From a virus: a DNA stretch of 35,054 nt. Shown here piece by piece: positions 28,894 to 35,054 of this stretch; positions within the stretch are counted from its first letter, which is position 1, and every line of letters starts with the position of its first letter. Under the pieces are notes generated by a model, which saw only the letters and a list, made by a program, of their open reading frames with translations, did no database searches and was not told the DNA's origin. Position numbers and translations under genes: made by a program. The stretch is taken from positions 1-35,054 of the IMG/VR virus record IMGVR_UViG_3300043786_000899, one strand, 5' to 3'.

Positions 28894-29582
28894 CGGTGGA
28901 CGGACAGCCCCGCCCCGTGCCACCGGTAGCGGAACGCGTCCCAGGCCGCGCGCCTCACCTGTTCGTCCTTGCCGTTCGTGGCGCTCCATTGGTGGACCAT
29001 GCCATAGCGGGCGATCCACCCCGACAGGTCGTGTGCCTCCTGGACCTGGAGCGAGAACTCGGAGTCGTCGAGCCAGTAGGGTCCGTACTCGGTCCGCTGC
29101 GTCCACCCGTCGACAAAGGCCCGCGGGAACATCTGGCAGAAGCCGCACACGATCGGCACGGGGCCGACGTAGCCCGCCGGCGCCTCCTCCGTCCACGACC
29201 AGTCGCGCTTCACCCAGCCGCCGTGCTCGCCCACCAGCCCGACGCCGGGCCGCTCGAGGTCGCGGATCATGTCGGCCAGCCGCGCCGGCTCCAGGACCGC
29301 CACGTCCGAGTCCATCGACAGGACCAGGTCCCCGACGGCCTGCCGCCAGATCACATTCCGCCCGCCGCCGCAGCCCAGGTTCGCCTGGGACAGGATCACT
29401 CGCATCTTCGGCCACCCCGCCGCCAGCCGGCACAGCTCCGGGCCGGTGCCGTCGGTCGACGCGTTGTCGAGGACGATCCACTCGACGACCTCGTCCCGGT
29501 CCGCGAGCGCGGCCACCGTCGGCAGGCACCGGCGGACCTGGTCGAGGTTGTTGTGGGTCAGCTGGACGATCGAGACGGTCAT
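28890..29582 (-). CDS. Glycosyltransferase family 2
   Basis: This 230-residue protein has the GT-A fold signature: MTVSIVQLTHNNLDQVRRCL, WIVLDNASTDGT, the NLGCGGGRNVIWRQAVGD segment, and DSD (D91-D93) in the metal-binding LVLSMDSDVAVL, then GFCQMFPRAF and YWLDDSEF that form the acceptor side. It has no membrane segment. It is expected to transfer a sugar in the cytoplasm. It is the last gene of the sugar-modification island and its stop is shared with the integrase stop through CTAG. Confidence 0.9.
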   Translation of the reverse strand: MTVSIVQLTHNNLDQVRRCLPTVAALADRDEVVEWIVLDNASTDGTGPELCRLAAGWPKMRVILSQANLGCGGGRNVIWRQAVGDLVLSMDSDVAVLEPARLADMIRDLERPGVGLVGEHGGWVKRDWSWTEEAPAGYVGPVPIVCGFCQMFPRAFVDGWTQRTEYGPYWLDDSEFSLQVQEAHDLSGWIARYGMVHQWSATNGKDEQVRRAAWDAFRYRWHGAGLSVHR

Positions 29583-30340
29583 AGGACTCCGATCTCCTGG
29601 AGGCGTTCGGCGATCTCGCTGCCGCGCTTGATCGAGCCGGGGTGGAGCTTCCGCAGCCACGACCAGCACCGGCTCTCCCACAGGTGGACCGAGTACGACT
29701 CGGCCAGGCACCGCCGCGGCGGCCGCCGGTTTCGCATGGGCGCCCGGAAGATCTCGCCGAGCCGGCCCCACAGGGGCGAGAAGAAATAGTCCGGCCCGAA
29801 GATCGTGATCTGGTCGGGGTGCTCGCGGGCGAGCTCGAGCGGGAGCCGGACCGAATGCTCGTCCCAGTAGCGGTCGCGGCCCTCAGACCGGAAGGAGCGG
29901 TAGGCGTCGAGCCACCGGAGCGCGAACGCCGCGCCGGCCTCCCCGCCCATGGTGGCGTTGCACAGACCGTAGTCCTTTCCCTGGCGGCCCATCCACCAGC
30001 CGCAGTGGTCGAGATCCGCGAACGGTTTCAGGCACCACACGTCCGAGTCCATGTAGACCCCGCCGTGTTCGAGCAGCGCCTCGAGGCGGACGACATCGGC
30101 CTGGTGGGCCGGGTGGAGCAGCGGCCGGCCGAAGACCTCGGTCGGGGCCGAGATTTTGCGAAGGGTAAGATAGGGGCGGCTCGCGTCCCACCATTCGCCG
30201 GTCGGCTCGTGTTCGTGCCAGAACAGGATCTGCCGGGGACGGTTGACGCGGGCCGCCGACAGGACCGCGGCGTGGTGGATCCACGACCATGGCTTCCCGC
30301 CGAAGTCGGCCGCCATTCCGAATACCAGGTGGATCAGCAT
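29579..30340 (-). CDS. Glycosyltransferase with DXD motif (GT32-like)
   Basis: This 253-residue protein has the sugar-binding-region signature of DXD glycosyltransferases: HQADVVRLEALLEHGGVYMDSDVWCLKPF (DSD at 98-100). The N-terminus (MLIHLVFGMAADFGGKPWSWIHHAA) matches the start of GT32 proteins. Downstream residues include YGLCNATMGGEAG and FGPDYFFSPLW. Its ATG overlaps the divergent methyltransferase start within CATG. It is soluble and probably acts with the neighbouring transferases. Confidence 0.88.
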   Translation of the reverse strand: MLIHLVFGMAADFGGKPWSWIHHAAVLSAARVNRPRQILFWHEHEPTGEWWDASRPYLTLRKISAPTEVFGRPLLHPAHQADVVRLEALLEHGGVYMDSDVWCLKPFADLDHCGWWMGRQGKDYGLCNATMGGEAGAAFALRWLDAYRSFRSEGRDRYWDEHSVRLPLELAREHPDQITIFGPDYFFSPLWGRLGEIFRAPMRNRRPPRRCLAESYSVHLWESRCWSWLRKLHPGSIKRGSEIAERLQEIGVL

Positions 30341-30941
30341 GGACGCTACCAGCCTTTTCTCAGGGATCTATGCCGAGGACCGGTGGAACGGCGGCTCCGG
30401 CCCCGGTTCGACGCCGGACTTCTGTCGGCCCGTGGCCGGGTTCCTCGCCGCGTACATCCGCGACAATCGGGTCCGCTCGCTCGTCGACCTGGGCTGTGGC
30501 GACTTCCAGTGGATGCCCGGCGTACTGGCCGAGACCGGGGTCTGTTACGTCGGCCTGGACGTGGTGCCCGCCCTGATCGACCGGCACCGGGCCGCCTGGC
30601 CCGGCCGGCGCTTCGAGGTCTTCGACGTGTCGGCCACCCCAGCCGGCGAGATCCCGGCCGCGGATCTCTACTGGTCGAAAGATGTCCTTCAACACTGGCC
30701 CAGCGACGTGGTCGCCGACTTCCTCGACCGTTTCTTCTTGGCCAAGCCCGAAGCCCATCTGCTCGTCTGCAACTGTGCCGGCCAGCCGGCCGGTGGCCGG
30801 GTGCTCGACGACCGCTGGCACTTCGCCCCGCTCGACGCGAGCCAGCCGCCGCTCGCGGACTTCGCACCAGAGCTCGTCTTCGCGTGGGGTGGAAAGCATG
30901 TCTACCGGCTCCACCAGCGTTCGGCCTCGGCGTTGCCCTGA
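30339..30941 (+). CDS. Class I SAM-dependent methyltransferase
   Basis: This plus-strand gene starts at ATG 30339 (MDATSLFSGI), giving 200 residues. It has SAM-binding motif I in SLVDLGCGDFQW (about 47-58), CYVGLDVVPALID (motif II acidic), and DLYWSKDVLQHWPSDVVADFL (later motifs), typical of small-molecule or sugar methyltransferases. It lies among minus-strand glycosyltransferases, starting head-to-head inside CATG with one and ending overlapped (40 bases) by the next, so it has no room for its own promoter. Its substrate is likely a sugar made by the island. Confidence 0.85.
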   Translation: MDATSLFSGIYAEDRWNGGSGPGSTPDFCRPVAGFLAAYIRDNRVRSLVDLGCGDFQWMPGVLAETGVCYVGLDVVPALIDRHRAAWPGRRFEVFDVSATPAGEIPAADLYWSKDVLQHWPSDVVADFLDRFFLAKPEAHLLVCNCAGQPAGGRVLDDRWHFAPLDASQPPLADFAPELVFAWGGKHVYRLHQRSASALP

Positions 30942-31540
30942 ATGTCGCTCGAGCCCGCGGCCTGGCCGCAGAGCCACTCGGCCGGGGCGTAGGCCGGGAA
31001 CTGCCGGCCCTGGAGCCGACCGTAGTGGTGGTCGACGTGGTGGCGGCCGCGCCAGTGGTGGCCCCCGTGGAGGAACTGGTAGGCCTCGGCCATCCGCTCC
31101 CGGCCCCGCAGGGCGTAGGCGTGGGTCCGGTTGATGTTCACCCCGCGGAAGATCCCGCCTTCGGCCGGGAGCGGCTTCCGCAGGTGCTGGCCTCCCAGGT
31201 AGGCCTGGCCCCAGTCGGCCGGCAGAAGCCCCAGGAACGCCTCCATCCGGGCCCGGAACTCGTCCACGAAGGTGGCGTCGTCCTCGAAGATCAGGACCGC
31301 CTCGTGTCCCGCCTGGAGCGAGTCCTCGATCAGTCGGTGGTGGGAGCGGTAGCAGCCCCAGGCCCCCGGCGGGCCGGTGAACCAGTCGGGCTTCGGGCAG
31401 ACCGTGCCGTCGATCGCGTCCACGACCTCGAGCCGCGACAGCCCGTCGGGCCACGCGGCCCCGAGCCGCTGCCGGAACGCGGCGAGCCGGTCCGGCCGGC
31501 GCCGGAGCGTGATCACGGCGATCCGGTCAAACGCGACCAC
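30902..31540 (-). CDS. Glycosyltransferase family 25 (LPS-type)
   Basis: This 212-residue protein starts at a GTG (31540) with GGGGGG before it. It has RIAVITLRRRPDRLAAF, GAWGCYRSHHRLIEDSL and AVLIFEDDATF (EDD at 86-88), the three blocks of the GT25/LPS glycosyltransferase family. The C-terminal half has a His/Arg-rich segment (GGHHWRGRHHVDHHYG) possibly binding the acceptor or a metal. With the other two transferases it forms a sugar-chain assembly set. Confidence 0.9.
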   Translation of the reverse strand: MVAFDRIAVITLRRRPDRLAAFRQRLGAAWPDGLSRLEVVDAIDGTVCPKPDWFTGPPGAWGCYRSHHRLIEDSLQAGHEAVLIFEDDATFVDEFRARMEAFLGLLPADWGQAYLGGQHLRKPLPAEGGIFRGVNINRTHAYALRGRERMAEAYQFLHGGHHWRGRHHVDHHYGRLQGRQFPAYAPAEWLCGQAAGSSDIQGNAEAERWWSR

Positions 31541-31541
31541 G

Positions 31542-31967
31542 TTACCCCCCGAGATCCTCGACCTCGGCCAGGCAGGCCGCGTACCCCGCCAGATCGATTG
31601 GCGTATCGGCGCTCTTGGCCGCGCCCTGGTGTCGGGCGAGCTTGTCCAGGATCATGATCTGGGCCCAGTCGGCGAGCGTCAGCGGCTCGCGCAACTTGTG
31701 GGCGAAGATCGCGTTCACCGCGGCCACCGTCTTGGCGAAGTGTTCCGCCGGCGGGCCGTAGGTTCCCCGCCGCTGGCGGACCGTCCGCTGGGCCTCCTCG
31801 AGCAGCTGCTCGGCCTTCGTGTCTGCCATGGCTTTCCTCTCGGCTCGGATCGTGTCGATCAAATGCACGACCCAGGAGGCTAGCGTCCCGCTGGTCCCAG
31901 TCCAGGCGCCGGAGAACCGCCGCGCCGCCCGCTCGGCCTCGGCGATCTGCTCGTCCGACAGGATCAC
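31542..31967 (-). CDS. DUF6378-like protein
   Basis: This 141-residue protein starts at GTG 31967, overlapping the upstream stop as GTGA. After a short helical N-terminus it has LLEEAQRTVRQRRGTYGPPAEHFAKTVAAVNAIF and TLADWAQIMILDKLARHQG...TPIDLAGYAACL, the pattern of the DUF6378 family found in many phages. The family resembles nucleotide-related MazG-like helical proteins, but its role is not established. Confidence 0.8.
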   Translation of the reverse strand: MILSDEQIAEAERAARRFSGAWTGTSGTLASWVVHLIDTIRAERKAMADTKAEQLLEEAQRTVRQRRGTYGPPAEHFAKTVAAVNAIFAHKLREPLTLADWAQIMILDKLARHQGAAKSADTPIDLAGYAACLAEVEDLGG

Positions 31968-32965
31968 GAGCTCCTCACCTTGCCGTCGGCCGTGATCCGC
32001 AGGTTCTCCACGTCGAACTCGCCGCCGTCGTGAACCGTGGCCACGGCGAAGCCCCAGTTCCAGCGGTTGATCCGTGCATACTCCGGGGTCATGTCACACA
32101 GGCAACCGGTCGACCAACAAAACGTCTCGTGGTGCCACATGTCCGACTCCGCGTGGCCGCTCGAACGGTGCGAGTGACCGACCAGCACCGTGGAGAGCGT
32201 TCGCATGAAGGCGCCGCGGGCCGGGTTCACCGGCGCCGAGACCCCCTTCGGAAGTTCGTGGCCGTGGAGGATCGGCAGCTTCCCCGCCAGGATCGGCCGC
32301 TGGTCCTCGACCAGGTCGATGTCATGCTTGTCCAGGTCGAGCCAGGCCTGGAGCGACATCCGCCGCTCCTTCGACAGTTCCGGGGCGTGCTGCCAAATGT
32401 AATGCTGCCACCGCTCCTCGTGGTTCCCGGCCTTGTAGATGATCGGGATCTTCGGGAACGTCTCGCGGATCCAGCCCACGAAGTCGCGGACCGCCTCGAG
32501 CTCGCCGCTGAAGTCGCGCTGTTTCGGATCTTTGGTCCAGCGGCTGATCGTGTAGAAGTCCGCCATGTCGCCATTGAGGACCAGGGCGTCGATCCCGGTC
32601 TCGCCCAGGTGATCGACCGCGGCCCGGACCGCGATGTCCGCGTGATACGGGACGTGACAATCCGACAGGATCCCGACGCGGCCGGTGACCTCGAGGCGGT
32701 ACGGCGACCACGGCCGGGCGATCGACGGCGGTAGCGTGTAGTTGACGCCGGCCAGCCGCGGCTCGCGCGCGGCCACGGCCTTGGTCGAGCGCCGGTTGTG
32801 GTTGCCGTTTTGCCCGAACTGGCGATTGATCCGCTTCCGGGCCTGTTCAATCGTCAGGGCGCCGTTAGATTCCTCGACCAGCATCCGCGCCAGGCCGCGG
32901 GCGGGATGGTCTGGGTTCTCGCGGCACAGACGGCGGGCCATCGCCGTGATCGGGTCGCCTGCCAT
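31964..32965 (-). CDS. Calcineurin-like metallophosphoesterase
   Basis: This 333-residue protein has all metal-ligand motifs of the fold: SDCHVPYHAD (D102, H104), NGDMAD (D133), AGNHEERW (N181, H182), ILHGHEL and VLVGHSHR. An N-terminal segment (1-75) is helical with a HTH-like and basic part (QARKRINRQFGQNGNHNRR), possibly for nucleic-acid binding. It may act as a nuclease or phosphatase in phage DNA or RNA metabolism. It has a GGAGG site before its ATG. Confidence 0.9.
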   Translation of the reverse strand: MAGDPITAMARRLCRENPDHPARGLARMLVEESNGALTIEQARKRINRQFGQNGNHNRRSTKAVAAREPRLAGVNYTLPPSIARPWSPYRLEVTGRVGILSDCHVPYHADIAVRAAVDHLGETGIDALVLNGDMADFYTISRWTKDPKQRDFSGELEAVRDFVGWIRETFPKIPIIYKAGNHEERWQHYIWQHAPELSKERRMSLQAWLDLDKHDIDLVEDQRPILAGKLPILHGHELPKGVSAPVNPARGAFMRTLSTVLVGHSHRSSGHAESDMWHHETFCWSTGCLCDMTPEYARINRWNWGFAVATVHDGGEFDVENLRITADGKVRSS

Positions 32966-33025
32966 CTGTCCTCCGTGACGCGGGGCGGGGCTCTCGGTGT
33001 AGTCCTACCGGCCCGGCGGCTTGAA

Positions 33026-33427
33026 TCAATCGGCCACCGGCCCCCACTTGCCGACCGGGCAGGACTCGCCGGCCCACGAGAGCTTGCTGACGAACTTCCG
33101 CTCTCGCACGACCGGGCAGCCGCACTGGCGGCACGCTCGCCCATCGAAGTGTTCGCACGCCTGGCAGATGGCGAAACGGCGGGCGACCTCCTCGTCGCTG
33201 GCTTGGGGCATCCCGGCGGCGACGTGGCGGGCCGCCGATGCGGCGAAGTTGGCGGCCTTCGTGATGAGCGACACGCCAGGCTTCGGCTTCGCCGGATAGG
33301 CCGGGTGCGTCTCGTCCACGGTGATCTGGTCGCCGTCCTGCGAGACGATGCAGGGGCGCACTTCGTCGAGCGTGTGGCCACGCTGGCGGCACCGTGCCTG
33401 AAGGTGTCGCAGGTGGCAGCGGATCAT
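33026..33427 (-). CDS. Cys4-containing protein coupled to the Cys-rich tail protein
   Basis: The start at 33427 (MIRCHLRHLQARC) overlaps the stop of the upstream gene as ATGA; 133 residues. It has a C-terminal zinc-binding-like module FAICQACEHFDGRACRQCGCPVVRERKF...ESCPVGKWGP (a C-x2-C, C-x2-C-x-C, C set). The N-terminal half is basic with additional Cys/His. This type of short C-terminal module often occurs in phage and environmental genomes. It probably belongs to the tail cassette group. Function unknown. Confidence 0.7.
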   Translation of the reverse strand: MIRCHLRHLQARCRQRGHTLDEVRPCIVSQDGDQITVDETHPAYPAKPKPGVSLITKAANFAASAARHVAAGMPQASDEEVARRFAICQACEHFDGRACRQCGCPVVRERKFVSKLSWAGESCPVGKWGPVAD

Positions 33428-33963
33428 GGGAGCGGGTTGCAAGGGTAAATCGTCTGCAGCTGGGTCAACGCACACACCCCGCCGCCGCCGTCAAGTTGCT
33501 CGTAAACAGGAGCGGCCTCGTAATCAATCTCGCCGCAGCAGTTTGCGTAGATAAACACCAGCACCTCCCAGAAATCGCAACAATCGCAATCCTGGGGCGG
33601 GTCAAACTGTTCGCCGCAGGGCGGCCCGTGAATGTCGGGGTCGTACGGAATCGGGTTTCCGTTTTCGTCTAAGCAACTTCCGCCAGGAATCACCCGCGTA
33701 GTCACCTGGAGCGAAACGCTTTCGTAGCCATTGTCTTCTAGGGCTGCGATTACGCCTTGGTCGTCGAGGTAGTCAAGCAGGGCCTGCCTAGCCGGATCAA
33801 TCTGAGCATTGCCGTCGCAAGCGAATCCGTTATTGCCACAGCCATCGCTCAAACACTCGCACCCCGGAACGCACGGATCGCCACCACAGCAGCACGCCTG
33901 CTCCGTGCCGACCTTGCCGCCGCGCAAGACGACGTTGCCGCCTTGGAAGGTGATAAGCGTCAC
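33424..33963 (-). CDS. Cysteine-rich tail-module protein, copy 2 (complete)
   Basis: This 179-residue protein starts at GTG 33963, overlapping the upstream TGA (GTGA). It has 17 cysteines (about 9.5%), in clusters CCCGGDPC, PGCEC, QDCDCC and NCCGE, near acidic and Gly/Pro-rich stretches. The paralogue at 1-330 lacks the C-terminal 69 residues only because the window ends. The pattern suggests a disulphide-rich or metal-binding virion protein. No family was recognised. Confidence 0.8.
   Translation of the reverse strand: MTLITFQGGNVVLRGGKVGTEQACCCGGDPCVPGCECLSDGCGNNGFACDGNAQIDPARQALLDYLDDQGVIAALEDNGYESVSLQVTTRVIPGGSCLDENGNPIPYDPDIHGPPCGEQFDPPQDCDCCDFWEVLVFIYANCCGEIDYEAAPVYEQLDGGGGVCALTQLQTIYPCNPLP
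33634..33760. repeat. 127-bp exact direct repeat shared with window positions 1-127
   Basis: Bases 1-127 are identical to 33634-33760 and the first difference is at base 128 (c against t at 33761). Similarity continues at a lower level through 330/33963, because both are copies of the same Cys-rich gene. The exact length of 127 equals a common assembler k-mer, which suggests that the left end of the contig is a graph break at this repeat and not a natural end. Confidence 0.85.
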
Positions 33964-34382
33964 GGGCTCGCTGTCGCTGTAGAGCAGGTGGTGATGTGAT
34001 ACCAGTGAGCAAACTCGTTTTCATCATGCCCTAGCAGCTGAATGCCGGTAACGCCATATCCGGCCTGCAATGTCAGGTCACAGCTGATGAGCTGCCATCC
34101 ACTCGTGCCTTTTTTGGCCACAAGCCCATCGCCAGGCACAACGCCAAAATACAGGTTTCGGGCCGTTGCCGTACCACTTGGGTACAGGGAGATAGTCGTG
34201 GTTGTGTCGTGGGCCCAACTGGCAGTCCACGAGCAAAACTTGACCGGAGCGCCAGCAACGCCACCCCCAAACCGTGGCGCAGTCGGCAGCCCGCCCGTAT
34301 CACGGTTGCCAGCCTCCACAATGCGGACGGTCTGCGCAATCCGCTCGGCGGCGGCCTTCGTAAATGTGACACGGTCGGCCAC
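33960..34382 (-). CDS. Tail-module protein, copy 2
   Basis: This 140-residue protein starts at GTG 34382 (MADRVTFTKAAAERIAQTV). It pairs with 327-860: RIVEAGNRD matches YEQGHRD, and the C-terminal ...GYGVTGIQLLGHDENEFAHWYHITTC matches GYGVVYPQVLGHDVNGNLVWFNTTEC. Here the Ser/Gly-rich insert is missing. It is coupled to the Cys-rich gene by GTGA, just as in copy 1. Probably a minor tail structural protein. Confidence 0.75.
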   Translation of the reverse strand: MADRVTFTKAAAERIAQTVRIVEAGNRDTGGLPTAPRFGGGVAGAPVKFCSWTASWAHDTTTTISLYPSGTATARNLYFGVVPGDGLVAKKGTSGWQLISCDLTLQAGYGVTGIQLLGHDENEFAHWYHITTCSTATASP

Positions 34383-34384
34383 GG

Positions 34385-34756
34385 TCAGTCCTCGTAGATC
34401 GTGACCACGGCCCTGGTCGTGCCGGCCACCGCAGCCCTAGCGGCGTAGTCGCCCGGAGCGAGCCGCAGGATGGCGGCCTCGCCTGCCTTCAGCCTCACGG
34501 TGTCGTGCAACGTCGTGCCGCTGAGCCGACCGATGGACACGGTGTGCGTGGTCTCGGTGGCCAGGTTCCGCACGAAAGCCAGGCCGAGTGAGCCAATCGT
34601 GGCCGTACTGATCTGCGACGTGGTCGTGCCAAGGGCCAGCGTCACCGACAACACGCCAGCGGTGGCGATGTCGGCCGTAATGGCCGAAGCGTTGAACGAG
34701 TCACGCAGGCCACCCTTTTGCACGGTGCCAGAAATGTTGTAGGTCACGTCAGCCAT
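34385..34756 (-). CDS. Beta-rich tail-module protein (only in copy 2)
   Basis: This 123-residue protein (MADVTYNISGTVQKGG...) has repeated Thr/Ala/Ser-rich strands (STATIGSLGLAFVRNL, THTVSIGRLSG, AAILRLAPGDYAARAAV). It lies between the partial distal-tail paralogue and the 140-residue protein. No equivalent is seen in copy 1 between 303- and 177-residue genes, so the two cassettes differ by this insertion or deletion. It may be a small Ig-like virion protein. Confidence 0.65.
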   Translation of the reverse strand: MADVTYNISGTVQKGGLRDSFNASAITADIATAGVLSVTLALGTTTSQISTATIGSLGLAFVRNLATETTHTVSIGRLSGTTLHDTVRLKAGEAAILRLAPGDYAARAAVAGTTRAVVTIYED

Positions 34757-34763
34757 GATTCAC

Positions 34764-35054
34764 CTATAGCCAAGATGGAGTGCCAAAGTATGAGGAGAAG
34801 TCCACTTCGCGGTTAACTCGCCGCTCGAGGATGTCGGGCAGGTCGCCGGAGGCCTTCAGCGTGCCATTGCTGTTGAGGGCCACGGGATTCACGCAGGCGA
34901 CCTTGTCGCCGCTGTCTGGGTCGATGACATACGCCCGTTTCTTTACGCTGCCTTCCAGGTAGTTGTAGCCAACGTCGGGAAGAAACAGATTCCACCCCGT
35001 CTGCCGGTAGACCAGTTCCGTGGTGATGGACCAGTACCGCACCTCGGCGTCGTT
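34764..35054 (-). CDS. Putative distal tail protein, copy 2 (N-terminus beyond window edge)
   Basis: The open frame continues to the right edge (reading NDAEV RYWSITTELV), so only the C-terminal ~96 residues are visible. They align with the last third of the protein at 860-1771 (EVYWEITWEFAWR; later PVALDENG against PVALNSNG; PDVVEV against PDILER). A GTG at 35042 could be mistaken for a start, but similarity extends across it. The missing N-terminal part would be about 200 residues if the copies have equal length. Confidence 0.8.
   Translation of the reverse strand, partial: NDAEVRYWSITTELVYRQTGWNLFLPDVGYNYLEGSVKKRAYVIDPDSGDKVACVNPVALNSNGTLKASGDLPDILERRVNREVDFSSYFGTPSWL

Noticed and set aside
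29642-31657. Long plus-strand open frame (671 codons)
   Set aside because: It runs antisense through three clear glycosyltransferase genes and has Arg/Pro/Gly/Ala composition typical of non-coding frames in GC-rich DNA.
1-35054. Direct terminal repeat (complete circular contig)
   Set aside because: The first 127 bases match an internal site (33634-33760), not the last bases, so the contig cannot be closed simply by trimming an overlap.

Overview
The window is almost certainly a nearly complete genome of a temperate tailed phage (or an excised prophage) of high-GC bacteria. It carries an HK97-type head module, a tape-measure protein of a long non-contractile tail (no sheath or contractile baseplate genes were recognised), a tyrosine integrase with an excisionase-like HTH protein, and a set of early replication proteins. 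Almost all genes lie on the minus strand, tightly packed and often joined by ATGA, GTGA or TGATG overlaps with GGAGG-type ribosome binding sites. Only the integrase and a methyltransferase read on the plus strand. A Planctomycetota host is a weak guess from base composition and the style of the small proteins; nothing in the sequence proves it. No tRNA, rRNA, CRISPR array or insertion sequence was seen.

In the direction of minus-strand transcription (high to low coordinates) the layout is: early region 27.5-21.6 kb (HTH/excisionase, small membrane proteins, P-loop ATPase, SSB-like protein with a DDIPF tail, replisome-organiser-like protein with a likely origin inside its gene, RusA resolvase, HTH protein); fibre-like and Ig/FnIII proteins 21.6-18.7 kb; a run of small cassettes 18.6-17.0 kb, three of which end in the same PPEVK junction; packaging and head genes 16.9-7.4 kb (HNH, small and large terminase, portal, prohead protease fused to a HAD domain, major capsid), interrupted at 11.7-9.0 kb by a block of membrane proteins around a membrane-anchored papain-like protease (a candidate lysis block); neck and tail genes 7.4-0 kb (connectors, tail terminator, three tail-tube-like paralogues, a tail-assembly chaperone with a clear -1 frameshift signal, tape measure, distal tail proteins).

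The left end (1-1771) and right end (33424-35054) carry paralogous versions of one gene cassette, and the first 127 bases recur exactly at 33634-33760. Joining the ends in a circle gives a sensible order: tape measure, cassette copy 1, a short gap, cassette copy 2, then a Cys4 protein, metallophosphoesterase and sugar-modification genes. I infer that the contig was broken in the assembly at this repeat and that the element is circular or circularly permuted.

Between the tail genes and the integrase (28.9-31.5 kb) sits an accessory island with three different glycosyltransferases (GT2-, GT32- and GT25-like) and an oppositely oriented methyltransferase, probably for modification of a surface glycan, a virion protein or DNA. 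The most notable points are the protease-HAD fusion, the complete frameshift signal, the duplicated tail cassette, the PPEVK-coupled cassettes, the iteron region inside the replication gene, a recurrent GTTCACGG leader motif, and the papain-like enzyme among membrane proteins. No convincing CI-type repressor was recognised.
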